DNA of 64,000 nucleotides. Source: Streptomyces violens (GTDB taxonomy: Bacteria > Actinomycetota > Actinomycetes > Streptomycetales > Streptomycetaceae). The notes under the pieces were generated by a model. That model made no database searches and was not told where the DNA came from. It saw only the letters and a list, made by a program, of their open reading frames with translations. Made by a program: the position numbers and the translations under genes. Below, piece after piece: positions 52,226 to 60,540 of the stretch. The stretch covers positions 186,001 to 250,000 of the forward strand of contig NZ_JOBH01000005.1 in the NCBI RefSeq assembly GCF_000717745.1, in the 5' to 3' direction. Each line of letters begins with the position of its first letter. Position 1 is the first letter of the stretch.

Positions 52226-53629
52226 GTGGCCGCCGTCAGGGCATCGACCAAGGGCAGAGGCGGCCCGGTCCGTGGCGCGGGCCGGGCCGCGGGGCGCGCA
52301 GGCCGCGCGTGCCGGACCGCCGGGGCCGCCGTGCGCCGCCCTTTCACCGCCACCGGGCGCGGCATCCGCCGGGCGACACACGCGCACGGCGCGGGCGAGT
52401 CGGGCCTCGGCAAGCTGATCGAGCTGCACGCGGTGAACTCCGCGGGCGACATGCTGATCACCGTCGCGCTCGCCTCGACGGTCTTCTTCTCCGTCCCCAC
52501 GGACCAGGCGCGCGGCCGGGTGGCCCTGTACCTCGCGGTCACCATGGCCCCCTTCGCCCTCCTCGCGCCCGTCGTCGGGCCGCTGCTGGACCGGGTGCCG
52601 CACGGCCGGCGCGCCGCGATGGCCGGGGCGATGCTGGCCCGCGCGGTGCTGGCGCTGACCATGTCGGGCGCGGTGGCCACCGGAGGGCTGGAGCTGTACC
52701 CGGCCGCGCTCGGCGTGCTGGTGTCCTCCAAGGCGTACGGCGTGGTGCGCTCGGCGGTGGTGCCCAGACTGCTGCCGCACCGCTTCTCGCTCGTGAAGGC
52801 CAATTCGCGAGTCACCCTCGCGGGGCTGCTGGCCACCGGCGTGGCGGCCCCGCTGGGCGCCGGGCTGCATCTGCTCGGCCCGGCCTGGCCGCTGTACGGC
52901 GCGTGCGTGGTGTTCGGCGTCGGCGCGTTCCTGTCCTTCACGCTGCCGCACAAGGTCGACTCGGCGCGGGGCGAGGCGCCGGCGCCGCTGGCGGCAGGGC
53001 AGCGGGCGCGCCGCCCCCGGCCCGGGCTGCGGACGGTCGGCCGCTCCGTCCTGCACGGCCTCCAGGCCAACGCCGCACTCCGTGCGCTGTCCGGCTTTCT
53101 CATCTTCTTCCTGGCGTTCCTGCTGCGGGAGCAGCCGCTGGGCGGGCTGAGTCCGGCGCTGTCGCTGGGGCTGGTGGCGGTCGCGGCGGGCACCGGGAAC
53201 GCGCTGGGCACCGCGATCGGGGCCTGGCTGCGGGCCCGCGGCCCGGAGGTGATCATCGCGGTGGTGCTGACGCTGGCCCTGGGCGTCACGGTCACCGCGG
53301 CCGTTTTCTACGCCGTACTGGCGAGCGTGGTGGTGACCGCCACCGCCGCGGCCGCCGGGCTGTGCCAGGCGCTGGCGAAGCTGTCGCTGGACGCGCTGAT
53401 CCAGCGGGACGTGCCGGAGTCCTTCCGTACGTCCGCGTTCGCGCGGTCCGAGACGGTGCTGCAGCTCTCGTGGGTGGTGGGCGGCGGGTTGGGCATCGCG
53501 CTGCCGCTGCACGGCGTGCTGGGGCTGGCGGTGGCCGCGGCGGTACTGGCCCTGGCGGCCGCCGTGACCGTGCGGGGACTGCTGACGGCGGACCGCCAGC
53601 ATGGCTCCGCACGCGCCCGCGTGGCGTGA
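52226..53629 (+). CDS. MFS transporter, Streptomyces core type
   Basis: 467 residues. A basic head of about 60 residues (KGRGGPVRGAGRAAGRAGRA), then about twelve membrane segments with MFS-like loops (GPLLDRVPHGRRAAMAGAM, LPHRFSLVKANSRVTLAGLL). The ligand is unknown. GTG 52226 is taken because CAGTAT lies six bases upstream as a -10 of a leaderless message; the frame is open to 52187. Located between DUF3027 and DUF2771/mqn genes, a conserved order in Streptomyces as I recall. Confidence 0.8.
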   Translation: MAAVRASTKGRGGPVRGAGRAAGRAGRACRTAGAAVRRPFTATGRGIRRATHAHGAGESGLGKLIELHAVNSAGDMLITVALASTVFFSVPTDQARGRVALYLAVTMAPFALLAPVVGPLLDRVPHGRRAAMAGAMLARAVLALTMSGAVATGGLELYPAALGVLVSSKAYGVVRSAVVPRLLPHRFSLVKANSRVTLAGLLATGVAAPLGAGLHLLGPAWPLYGACVVFGVGAFLSFTLPHKVDSARGEAPAPLAAGQRARRPRPGLRTVGRSVLHGLQANAALRALSGFLIFFLAFLLREQPLGGLSPALSLGLVAVAAGTGNALGTAIGAWLRARGPEVIIAVVLTLALGVTVTAAVFYAVLASVVVTATAAAAGLCQALAKLSLDALIQRDVPESFRTSAFARSETVLQLSWVVGGGLGIALPLHGVLGLAVAAAVLALAAAVTVRGLLTADRQHGSARARVA

Positions 53630-53723
53630 TCCACGGCGCGCCGCGCGTCCCCGCGTGGCGTAACCCGCGGCACACGGAGCAGCGCGCACCGTACCCCGGC
53701 GTCGTGCGGGCCCGGCGGCCAGA

Positions 53724-53736
53724 TAGCCTGCCCGCA
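53724..53736 (+). promoter_or_regulatory. -10 box TAGCCT, leaderless start of the DUF2771 gene
   Basis: TAGCCT (53724-53729) ends 6 bp before ATG 53736, no Shine-Dalgarno. Confidence 0.55.
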
Positions 53737-54251
53737 TGACCGCGTTCTCCTCCTCGCTCCGGGGCAAGGGCCGCCGTGCCGCCGCCGCCGCGGGCGCCGT
53801 GTCCCTGGGACTGCTCGTCCTCTCCGCCTGTGACCAGCCCACGCCGCGGGCCACCGTGACCGCCGGCCAGGACACCGTCACCGCCGAAGCCTCCTGCTAC
53901 GAGGACGGCAAGACCCTCGGCGACCTCACTGCCAAGAAGAAGGCGGAGCAGGCGAAGTTCGAGAAGTGCCTGACCTCCGAGCCGGACCAGACGCTCACCG
54001 TGCACCCCGGTGACAAGGTGCGCCTCGGCGTCGAGCCGGACATGGCCGAGCAGGGGTGGATCGCGATGTCCAACGGCATGCCGATGACCAGCCTCAGCAA
54101 GCAGACCTACACCTCGATCGACGGGGACCAGGTCTTCTACAACCAGCAGACCCGCCAGATGTCGGACTCCACGACGATCTCGATCATGACGTCCAAGGGC
54201 GGCAAGTACACCGGCATCTGGAACATCAAGCTGAACCGCGCCTCGTCCTGA
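53736..54251 (+). CDS. DUF2771 lipoprotein
   Basis: 171 residues. Signal sequence with lipobox LSAC (Cys32), then a beta-rich domain with VTVSAGQDTV-like opening and VHPGDKVRLGVEPDMAEQGW. DUF2771 is a family of actinobacterial lipoproteins with unknown role; the domain resembles ligand-binding beta sandwiches. It is followed 30 bp later by mqnB, so it may be co-transcribed with the menaquinone genes. Confidence 0.87.
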   Translation: MTAFSSSLRGKGRRAAAAAGAVSLGLLVLSACDQPTPRATVTAGQDTVTAEASCYEDGKTLGDLTAKKKAEQAKFEKCLTSEPDQTLTVHPGDKVRLGVEPDMAEQGWIAMSNGMPMTSLSKQTYTSIDGDQVFYNQQTRQMSDSTTISIMTSKGGKYTGIWNIKLNRASS

Positions 54252-54280
54252 GTGCCGCACCCGAGCCGCCCGGTCCACTG

Positions 54281-55009
54281 ATGCACATCCTGGTCGTCAC
54301 CGCCGTCCCCGCCGAACGCGACGCGGTCACCGCCGCGACGGCGGGACGTCCCGAGCGCATCCCCGTACCGGGCGGCTTTGAGCTGCACCGAACAGGGCAG
54401 CACGAAGGCCCTGAGGGCCCGTACACCCTCGACGCCCTCGCCGCCGGCGTGGGCCCGGCCGCCGCGGCGGCCGGCACCGCCACCGCGCTGACCGCCGCCG
54501 CGCTCGGCGGCCGCCGCTACGACCTGGTCGTCTCGGCCGGCATCGGCGGCGGCTTCGCGCCCGGCGCGCCCGTCGGCTCGCTGGTCGTCGCGGACGAAAT
54601 CGCCGCCGCCGACCTCGGCGCCGAGTCCCCCGACGGCTTCCTGCCGGTCACCGCGCTCGGCTTCGGTACGGATACGCACCGCCCGTCCGAGGACCTCGTG
54701 GCCGCCGTCGCCGCGGCCACCGGCGCGCTGCCCGGCACCGTCCTCACCGGCTCCACCGTCACCGGCAGCGCGGCCCGCGCGAAGGAGCTGCTGGCCCGCC
54801 ACCCACGCGCGCTCGCCGAGGCGATGGAGGGCTTCGGCGTCGCCGAGGCCGCCGCCGCGCACGGCGTGCCGGTGCTGGAACTCCGTACGATCTCCAACCC
54901 CGTCGGCCCGCGGGACCGCGCCGCCTGGCGGATCGGGGAGGCGCTCGCCGCCCTCACCGCCGCCTTCGCCGATCTGCCGCGAGCCCTGTCCGCAAGGAGC
55001 ACGCCATGA
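54281..55009 (+). CDS. mqnB: Futalosine hydrolase
   Basis: 242 residues, nucleoside phosphorylase fold (ILVVTAVPAERDAV, DLVVSAGIGGGFAPGAPVGS, and EAMEGFGVAEAAAAHGVPVL, with the Glu of the base-binding loop). It cleaves futalosine to hypoxanthine and dehypoxanthine futalosine in the alternative menaquinone route. ATG 54281; no strong Shine-Dalgarno, consistent with coupling to the lipoprotein gene. The stop overlaps mqnD (ATGA), confirming the pathway assignment. Confidence 0.93.
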   Translation: MHILVVTAVPAERDAVTAATAGRPERIPVPGGFELHRTGQHEGPEGPYTLDALAAGVGPAAAAAGTATALTAAALGGRRYDLVVSAGIGGGFAPGAPVGSLVVADEIAAADLGAESPDGFLPVTALGFGTDTHRPSEDLVAAVAAATGALPGTVLTGSTVTGSAARAKELLARHPRALAEAMEGFGVAEAAAAHGVPVLELRTISNPVGPRDRAAWRIGEALAALTAAFADLPRALSARSTP

Positions 55010-55857
55010 GCCAGGCGCTCAGGATCGCGTTTTCGCCCTGCCCGAACGACACGTTCGTCTTCCACGCGTGGACGCACGGGAAGGTCCCCGGCGCCCCGGC
55101 GCCCGAGGTCACCTTCGCGGACATCGACCTCACCAACGGCATGGCCGAGCGCGGCGAGCTGGACGTGCTGAAGGTGTCCTACGCCGAGCTGCCCTGGGTC
55201 CTGGACGAGTACGCGCTGCTGCCCTGCGGCGGCGCGCTGGGCCGCGGCTGCGGCCCGCTCGTGCTGACCAAGGACGCGGCCATCCCGGCCGACCTGGCGG
55301 GCCGTACCGTCGCGGTGCCCAGCGAGCGCTCCACGGCCTACCTGCTGTTCCGGCTGTGGGCCGCGGACCAGGTGCCCGGCGGCGTGGGCGAGGTCAAGGT
55401 CCTGCCGTTCGACGAGATCATGCCCGCCGTGCGGGACGGGCTCGTCGACGCCGGACTGGTCATCCACGAGGCCCGCTTCACGTACCAGAACTTCGGTCTG
55501 ACCTGCCTGGCCGACATGGGCGAGCACTGGGAGACCACGACCGGGCTGCCGATCCCGCTCGGCGCGATCATCGCCAAGCGGTCGCTGGGCGAGGAGCGGC
55601 TGCGCGAGCTGGCCCGCACGATCACCACGTCCGTACGCATGGCGTGGGACGACCCGGAGGCTTCGCGCGCTTATGTGCTGGAGCACGCGCAGGAGATGGA
55701 CCCGGCCGTCGCGGACCAGCACATCGGGCTGTACGTGAACGAGTTCAGCGCGGACCTGGGCGAGGACGGCTACGCGGCGGTGCGCGGACTGCTCACCCGT
55801 GCCGCGGCCGAAGGGCTCGTACCGCCCCTCGCGCCGGACGCGCTGAAGTTCGTATGA
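55006..55857 (+). CDS. mqnD: 1,4-dihydroxy-6-naphthoate synthase
   Basis: 283 residues. MqnD family with FSPCPNDTFVFHAW at the N-terminus, GELDVLKVSYAELPWVLDEY, GRGCGPLVLTKDA and VIHEARFTYQNFGLTCLADM. It converts cyclic dehypoxanthine futalosine to 1,4-dihydroxy-6-naphthoate. Periplasmic-binding-like fold, cytoplasmic. Coupled to mqnB by ATGA; AAGGAG precedes the ATG. Followed by a strong terminator. mqnA and mqnC are not in this window. Confidence 0.95.
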   Translation: MSQALRIAFSPCPNDTFVFHAWTHGKVPGAPAPEVTFADIDLTNGMAERGELDVLKVSYAELPWVLDEYALLPCGGALGRGCGPLVLTKDAAIPADLAGRTVAVPSERSTAYLLFRLWAADQVPGGVGEVKVLPFDEIMPAVRDGLVDAGLVIHEARFTYQNFGLTCLADMGEHWETTTGLPIPLGAIIAKRSLGEERLRELARTITTSVRMAWDDPEASRAYVLEHAQEMDPAVADQHIGLYVNEFSADLGEDGYAAVRGLLTRAAAEGLVPPLAPDALKFV

Positions 55858-55860
55858 CGG

Positions 55861-55888
55861 ATGCCCCCGCGGGAGACCGCGGGGGCAT
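55861..55888. terminator. Bidirectional terminator mqnD / cold-shock gene
   Basis: atgcccccgcgg (55861-55872) pairs perfectly with ccgcgggggcat (55877-55888), loop gaga, followed by ttt on the plus strand. Confidence 0.9.
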
Positions 55889-55922
55889 TTCCGTTGCGCC
55901 CTGCTCGGACGTTCAGCCCTGC

Positions 55923-56306
55923 TCAGACGTCCAGCTGGTCGGCGACCGCGCGCAGCATGCCCGCGATCTTGCCGCCGTGTGCCTTGTCCGGGTAGCGCCC
56001 GCGCTCCAACTGCTGCGCGACGCCTTCCAGGAGCGTGGTGAGGTCCTGCACGATCGACGCGAGCTCGTCGGGCTTGCGCCGCTGGGCGGCCGCGACCGAC
56101 GGCGCGGGGTCGAGGAGGGTCACCGAAAGCGCCTGGTCACCACGCTGGCCCGCCACCACGCCGAATTCGACGCGCTGGCCCGGCTTGAGTGCGTCCACGC
56201 CGGCGGGCAGCACCGAAGAGTGCACGAAGACGTCACCGCCGTCGTCGCGGGAGAGAAAGCCGAAGCCCTTCTCGCTGTTGAACCACTTGACCTTGCCGGT
56301 AGGCAC
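55923..56306 (-). CDS. Cold-shock domain protein with C-terminal extension
   Basis: 127 residues. Cold-shock domain 1-67 ([30 protein letters not shown]) with intact RNP1 KGFGF and RNP2 VFVH, so it binds single-stranded nucleic acid. A helical C-terminal extension of 60 residues ([20 protein letters not shown]) is absent from classical 67-residue Csp. GTG 56306 gives VPTGKVKWF, with GAGGA upstream. Role of the extension unknown. Confidence 0.93.
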   Translation of the reverse strand: MPTGKVKWFNSEKGFGFLSRDDGGDVFVHSSVLPAGVDALKPGQRVEFGVVAGQRGDQALSVTLLDPAPSVAAAQRRKPDELASIVQDLTTLLEGVAQQLERGRYPDKAHGGKIAGMLRAVADQLDV

Positions 56307-56487
56307 GTCTGTCCTCGTCCTCGTACTCGTCGGGAAAACTTGGGGTAGCTGCGCACACAACAGCTCTGGATAGCAGTGCAGCGGGTCTGCGACCCGCCGC
56401 TACCCAAGGCTAATGGTCCGGGGCCTGGTGACAAGACGTCGCCGGGTGGTTCCTCAGCGCTTCCGGCCGGGGACTTACCCTGGTCGT

Positions 56488-56787
56488 GTGTCTGACAATC
56501 CTTCCGTGCGGGGTGCGACCCCGGCGACTCCCGAAGGTCCGCGCGCCGGGGACCTGCTCGTCCGGATCGGCGCGATCGTGTTCCTTATTGGCGCCTTCGC
56601 CACTCTCGCGACGATGGCGCCCCTTTTCCTCGGCTCCGACCCGCTGCCCTGGGTCTTCTACTGGATGTGCATGCTCATGGGCGCGGGCTTCCTGATCGCC
56701 GCCGCCGGCGTGCTGCGGTCGGTCGCGGCGCAGCGCCGTCAGGCGCGCGAGGCGTCCGCTCAGCCTCGCGAGGCGTCCGCGAGGTAG
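56488..56787 (+). CDS. Small two-segment membrane protein
   Basis: 99 residues, unknown. Soluble head, two membrane segments (LVRIGAIVFLIGAFATLATM and YWMCMLMGAGFLIAAAGVL) and a basic tail. GTG 56488 (MSDNPSVRG) is chosen: TACCCT six bases upstream is a good -10, so the message is probably leaderless; longer frames have no support. It overlaps the end of the HAD gene on the other strand by 28 bp. Confidence 0.78.
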   Translation: MSDNPSVRGATPATPEGPRAGDLLVRIGAIVFLIGAFATLATMAPLFLGSDPLPWVFYWMCMLMGAGFLIAAAGVLRSVAAQRRQAREASAQPREASAR

Positions 56788-57389
56788 CCCTCCAGCCAGG
56801 CCGGGAAGGCGGTCAGGCCGGGCAGGACGACGTCCGCGCCGGCCTCGCGCAGCTCCTCCTCGGAGCACGGGCCGGTGGCCACCGCGACCGAGAGCGCGCC
56901 CGCCGCCCGCGCGCCGCGCACGTCGCCGGTGTGGTCGCCGACGTAGACGCTCGCGCCGTACTCGCGCAGCGCCTCGGCCTTGCCCTCGGCCCACAGCGAG
57001 CCGACGACCGCGTCCGCGTTGATGTCCAGGTGCTTCAGGTGCAGCTTGGCGTTGGGCTCGTACTTGGCGGTGACGACGATGGCACGGCCGCCCAGGCGCT
57101 GGACGCCGGCGATCGCCTCGCGGGCGCCTTCCATGGCGAGCGTGCCGGTGATGGCGTGCTCGGGGTAGAGCGCGCGGTAGCGGTCGGCGATCTCGGCGAC
57201 CTGGTCCTCGGGGAACCAGTTGCGGATCTCCTGCTCCAGCGGCGGCCCGAGCCGGGTGGTCACGAGGTCGGTGTCGATGTACGTACCGGTGGCCGCGGAG
57301 AGCGCGGCGTAGGCGTCCTTGATGCCCGGACGGGAGTCGATCAGGGTCATGTCGAGGTCGAATCCGACCGTCAAGGTATGCGTGGCCAT
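56760..57389 (-). CDS. HAD-family phosphatase
   Basis: 209 residues. Motif I GFDLDMTLIDS has both Asp, motif II VVTAKYE, motif III Lys near LHLKHLD and motif IV YVGDHTGDVRGA. PGP/Gph-like; small-molecule phosphatase of unknown substrate. ATG 57389 gives MATHTLTVGFDLD; ATG 57398 is possible. Divergent from the siderophore uptake operon with an iron box between them, so it might share iron control. Confidence 0.9.
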   Translation of the reverse strand: MATHTLTVGFDLDMTLIDSRPGIKDAYAALSAATGTYIDTDLVTTRLGPPLEQEIRNWFPEDQVAEIADRYRALYPEHAITGTLAMEGAREAIAGVQRLGGRAIVVTAKYEPNAKLHLKHLDINADAVVGSLWAEGKAEALREYGASVYVGDHTGDVRGARAAGALSVAVATGPCSEEELREAGADVVLPGLTAFPAWLEGYLADASRG

Positions 57390-57433
57390 GGCACCCATTG
57401 TGCCTCTGGCCCTGAGGGCCACATTCCGTACAC

Positions 57434-57452
57434 TTAGCGTAGCCTTACCTTC
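57434..57452. promoter_or_regulatory. Iron box for DmdR/IdeR
   Basis: ttagcgtagccttaccttc matches the 19-bp consensus TTAGGTTAGGCTCACCTAA at 13 positions by eye. It sits 68 bp upstream of the first siderophore permease start and about 45 bp from the HAD gene start. Confidence 0.8.
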
Positions 57453-57519
57453 ATCCTCTGCAGGCGTACGACTCCGCACGGCTGCGTACGTACCCATCTG
57501 AACACTGCGCTCCCGCGAA

Positions 57520-58560
57520 ATGGAACCGATGTCGTCAGTCGCCCTGGCCGGCAGCCCCAGAAGCCCTCTGGTGCGACGCCGCATCTGCTGGACTGCCGCG
57601 GCGGCACTCGCCCTGCTGCTCGCGGTGCTCCTCTCCCTCGCGGTCGGCAGCCGCGCCTTCCCGCCGCGCCAGGTGATCGACGCGCTGCTGTACGGCGGGG
57701 ACAGCGAGGCCGCCCAGGTCGTGCTCTTCCTGCGGCTGCCCCGCACCCTCGTCGGACTGCTGGTCGGCGCCGCACTCGCGCTGGCCGGCACGGCGATGCA
57801 GGGCATCACCCGCAACCCCATCGCCGACCCCGGCATCCTCGGCATCAGCCAGGGCGCCTCGGCCGCCGTGGTGATGGCCATCGCCTTCGCCGGCGTCCAC
57901 TCGCTCTCCGGCTACGTCGGCACCGCCTTCGTGGGTGCCGCGCTCGCGGCCGTCTTCGTGTACGCGATCGCCGCGCGCGGCCGCGGCGGCGCCACCCCTG
58001 TCAAGCTCGCGCTGGCCGGCGCCGCGATCAACGCGCTGCTGGTCGCGGTGACCATGGCCGTGCTCACCACGAAGTCCGCCGCGCTGGACGAGTTCCGGTT
58101 CTGGCAGGTCGGCTCGCTGACCGGCCGGGACGCCGCGGTGGCCGCCCAGGTCTGGCCGTTCCTGCTGGTGGGCGCGGTGCTGGTAGTGGCTGTCGCGCGC
58201 GGCCTGGACGCCCTGGCGCTCGGCGAGGACGTCGCCAGGGGGCTCGGCCAGAAGGTCGCCACCGTACGGATCGTGGGCGGGCTGGGCGCCGCGGTACTGA
58301 CCGGCGCGGGCGTCGCGGCGGCCGGGCCCGTCGCCTTCGTCGGCCTCGCCGTACCGCACCTGGCCCGCGCCCTCGTCGGCAGCGACCACCGCTGGGTGCT
58401 GCCGATGGCCGCGCTGCTCGGCCCGGTGATGGTGCTGGTCGCCGACACCGTGGGCCGGCTCCTCTTCCCGCCCTCGGAGGTGCCCGCCGGCGTGATGACG
58501 GCCCTGATCGGCGTCCCGTTCCTGGTCGCCCTCGTCCGGCGGAAGGCGGTGGCGGCATGA
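57520..58560 (+). CDS. Ferric siderophore ABC permease, FecCD type (1)
   Basis: 346 residues with about ten membrane segments. Family strings: LRLPRTLVGLLVGAALALAG, GTAMQGITRNPIADPGILGI, GASAAVVMAI, AGPVAFVGLAVPHLARALVG and DTVGRLLFPPSEVPAGVMTA. It forms half of the channel for ferric siderophores with the next gene. ATG 57520; ATG 57529 (MSSVALAG) is also possible. No strong Shine-Dalgarno. The iron box upstream implies repression by DmdR in iron-rich cells. Confidence 0.93.
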   Translation: MEPMSSVALAGSPRSPLVRRRICWTAAAALALLLAVLLSLAVGSRAFPPRQVIDALLYGGDSEAAQVVLFLRLPRTLVGLLVGAALALAGTAMQGITRNPIADPGILGISQGASAAVVMAIAFAGVHSLSGYVGTAFVGAALAAVFVYAIAARGRGGATPVKLALAGAAINALLVAVTMAVLTTKSAALDEFRFWQVGSLTGRDAAVAAQVWPFLLVGAVLVVAVARGLDALALGEDVARGLGQKVATVRIVGGLGAAVLTGAGVAAAGPVAFVGLAVPHLARALVGSDHRWVLPMAALLGPVMVLVADTVGRLLFPPSEVPAGVMTALIGVPFLVALVRRKAVAA

Positions 58561-59648
58561 CCTCCACCTCGGCCCCCGCCGCTCCTGCTCCGATACGTCC
58601 CGCCGGATACGCGCTGCTGCGCGCCGGCAAGGCCGCGTTCCTGATCCACCGGCGGGCCACGGCCGTCGCCGCCGTGCTCATCGCGGTACTGGCCGCCGCC
58701 TGCTTCGCGTACCTCTCGCTCGGCGAGCGTTCCGTGCCGCCCGCCGAGGTGCTCAAGGTCGTGCTGGGGCAGCCCTCGTCGCACGAGCTGGTGGTCGGCA
58801 CGCTGCGGCTGCCGCGGCTGTGCGTCGGGCTGCTGGCCGGCGCCGCCTTCGGCGTGGCCGGCGCGCTCATCCAGACCGTCGCTCGCAACCCGCTCGCCAG
58901 CCCCGACATCATCGGCATCACCCAGGGCGCGAGCGCGCTGACCGTCGGCGCGATGACCTTCGGCGTCGGCTCCTACGCCGTACTGCCGTACCTGTCCGTC
59001 GCGGGCGGCCTGCTCGCCGCGGCGCTGGTGTACGTCTTCGCCTGGCGCGGCGGTCTGCACGCCGTCCGCTTCGTCCTCATCGGCATCGGCTTCGCCGTCG
59101 CCCTGCGCTCGGTCACCCAGCTGTTCCTGACCAAGGGCGACTACCTGGTGGCCCAGAAGGCCCAGGTCTGGATGGTCGGGTCGCTCAACGGCCGGGGCTG
59201 GGACGAGGCCGTCCCGCTCGGCTGGGCGCTGCTCGTGCTGATCCCCTTCGTGCTGTGGGCGGCCCGCGCGCAGCGCACCGTCTCGATGGACGACGACACC
59301 GCGACGGCGCTCGGCGTACGGCTGGGGCGCACCCGGCTGGGCCTCGCGACCCTCGGCGTCCTGCTGGCGGCGCTGGCCACCGGCGCGGCCGGGCCGGTCG
59401 ACTTCGTGGCGCTGCTGGCGCCGCAGATCGCCCGCCGGCTGACCCGTACGGCACAGATACCGCTGCTCTGCTCGGCGCTGCTGGGCGCGTGCGTCGTGGT
59501 CCTCGGCGACCTGCCGGCCCGCATGCTCTTCGCGCCGACCGAGCTGCCGGTCGGCGTGCTGACGGCGGCCATCGGCGCCCCGTACCTGATCTATCTGCTC
59601 GTGAGAGGGCACAGCGTCCGCCGCCGTGCCGCGGGAGGAACAGCGTGA
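58557..59648 (+). CDS. Ferric siderophore ABC permease, FecCD type (2)
   Basis: 363 residues. LRLPRLCVGLLAGAAFGVAG, GALIQTVARNPLASPDIIGI, GAAGPVDFVALLAPQIARRL and MLFAPTELPVGVLTAAIGAP identify the second FecCD permease. Ten membrane segments. ATGA overlap with the first permease and GTGA overlap with the ATPase gene, so all three are coupled. Together they form the heterodimeric import channel. Confidence 0.94.
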   Translation: MTSTSAPAAPAPIRPAGYALLRAGKAAFLIHRRATAVAAVLIAVLAAACFAYLSLGERSVPPAEVLKVVLGQPSSHELVVGTLRLPRLCVGLLAGAAFGVAGALIQTVARNPLASPDIIGITQGASALTVGAMTFGVGSYAVLPYLSVAGGLLAAALVYVFAWRGGLHAVRFVLIGIGFAVALRSVTQLFLTKGDYLVAQKAQVWMVGSLNGRGWDEAVPLGWALLVLIPFVLWAARAQRTVSMDDDTATALGVRLGRTRLGLATLGVLLAALATGAAGPVDFVALLAPQIARRLTRTAQIPLLCSALLGACVVVLGDLPARMLFAPTELPVGVLTAAIGAPYLIYLLVRGHSVRRRAAGGTA

Positions 59649-60469
59649 CCACCACCGGCGACCGCACCGCGAGCAGGCTCACCGCCCGTGGCCTGACCCT
59701 CGCCTACGAGGACCGGACCGTCGTCGACGGGCTGGACCTGGAGGTGCCGCACGGCGCCGTCACCGTCATCGTCGGGCCGAACGCGTGCGGCAAGTCCACG
59801 CTGCTGCGGGCCCTGGGACGGCTGCTGAAGCCGCGCTCGGGTGCGGTACTGCTGGACGGTACGGACCTCGCCCGTATCCCCACCAAGAAGATCGCCCAGT
59901 CGGTCGGGCTGCTGCCGCAGACGCCGGTCGCGCCCGAGGCGATCACCGTCGCCGACCTCGTCGCGCGCGGCCGCCAGCCGCATCAGCACTGGTGGCAGCA
60001 GTGGTCGGAGGCGGACGAGCGGGCGGTCACCGAGGCGATGGCCCGTACCGACATCGCCGACCTCGCCGACCGGGCCGTCGACGAGCTCTCCGGCGGCCAG
60101 CGGCAGCGCGTCTGGATCGCGATGGCGCTCGCGCAGGAGACCGACCTCCTCCTGCTCGACGAGCCCACCACGTACCTGGACATCTCCCACCAGGTCGAGG
60201 TGCTGGACCTCGTACGCCAGCTGAACCACGAGCGCGGCCGCACGGTCGTCGCCGTCCTGCACGACCTGAACCAGGCCGCGCGCTACGCCGACCACCTGGT
60301 GGCGATGAAGGCCGGGCGGATCATCGCCCAGGGCCCGCCCGCCGAGACCGTCACCGCCGACCTGGTACGCGACGTCTTCGGCCTCGACTCGGTCGTCGTC
60401 CCCGACCCCGTGACCGGCTCCCCGCTGGTCGTACCCGGCCGGCCCTGGCAGTCCCCGGCCGGCGGCTGA
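59645..60469 (+). CDS. Ferric siderophore ABC ATPase, FecE/FepC type
   Basis: 274 residues. Walker A VGPNACGKSTLLRAL, signature LSGGQRQRVWIAMAL, Walker B LLLLDEPTTYLD, switch HDLNQAARYAD, VARGRQPHQHWWQQWSEAD typical of FepC. It powers the two permeases. GTG 59645 follows GGAGGAACAGC and overlaps the previous stop. Confidence 0.95.
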   Translation: MTTTGDRTASRLTARGLTLAYEDRTVVDGLDLEVPHGAVTVIVGPNACGKSTLLRALGRLLKPRSGAVLLDGTDLARIPTKKIAQSVGLLPQTPVAPEAITVADLVARGRQPHQHWWQQWSEADERAVTEAMARTDIADLADRAVDELSGGQRQRVWIAMALAQETDLLLLDEPTTYLDISHQVEVLDLVRQLNHERGRTVVAVLHDLNQAARYADHLVAMKAGRIIAQGPPAETVTADLVRDVFGLDSVVVPDPVTGSPLVVPGRPWQSPAGG

Positions 60470-60540
60470 CCGTCCCCGCCCCGGGCGGTCTCCCCCTCCG
60501 CTCCGGGGCCTTCCCTCCGCTCCCTCCGAAAGGCCCTTCC

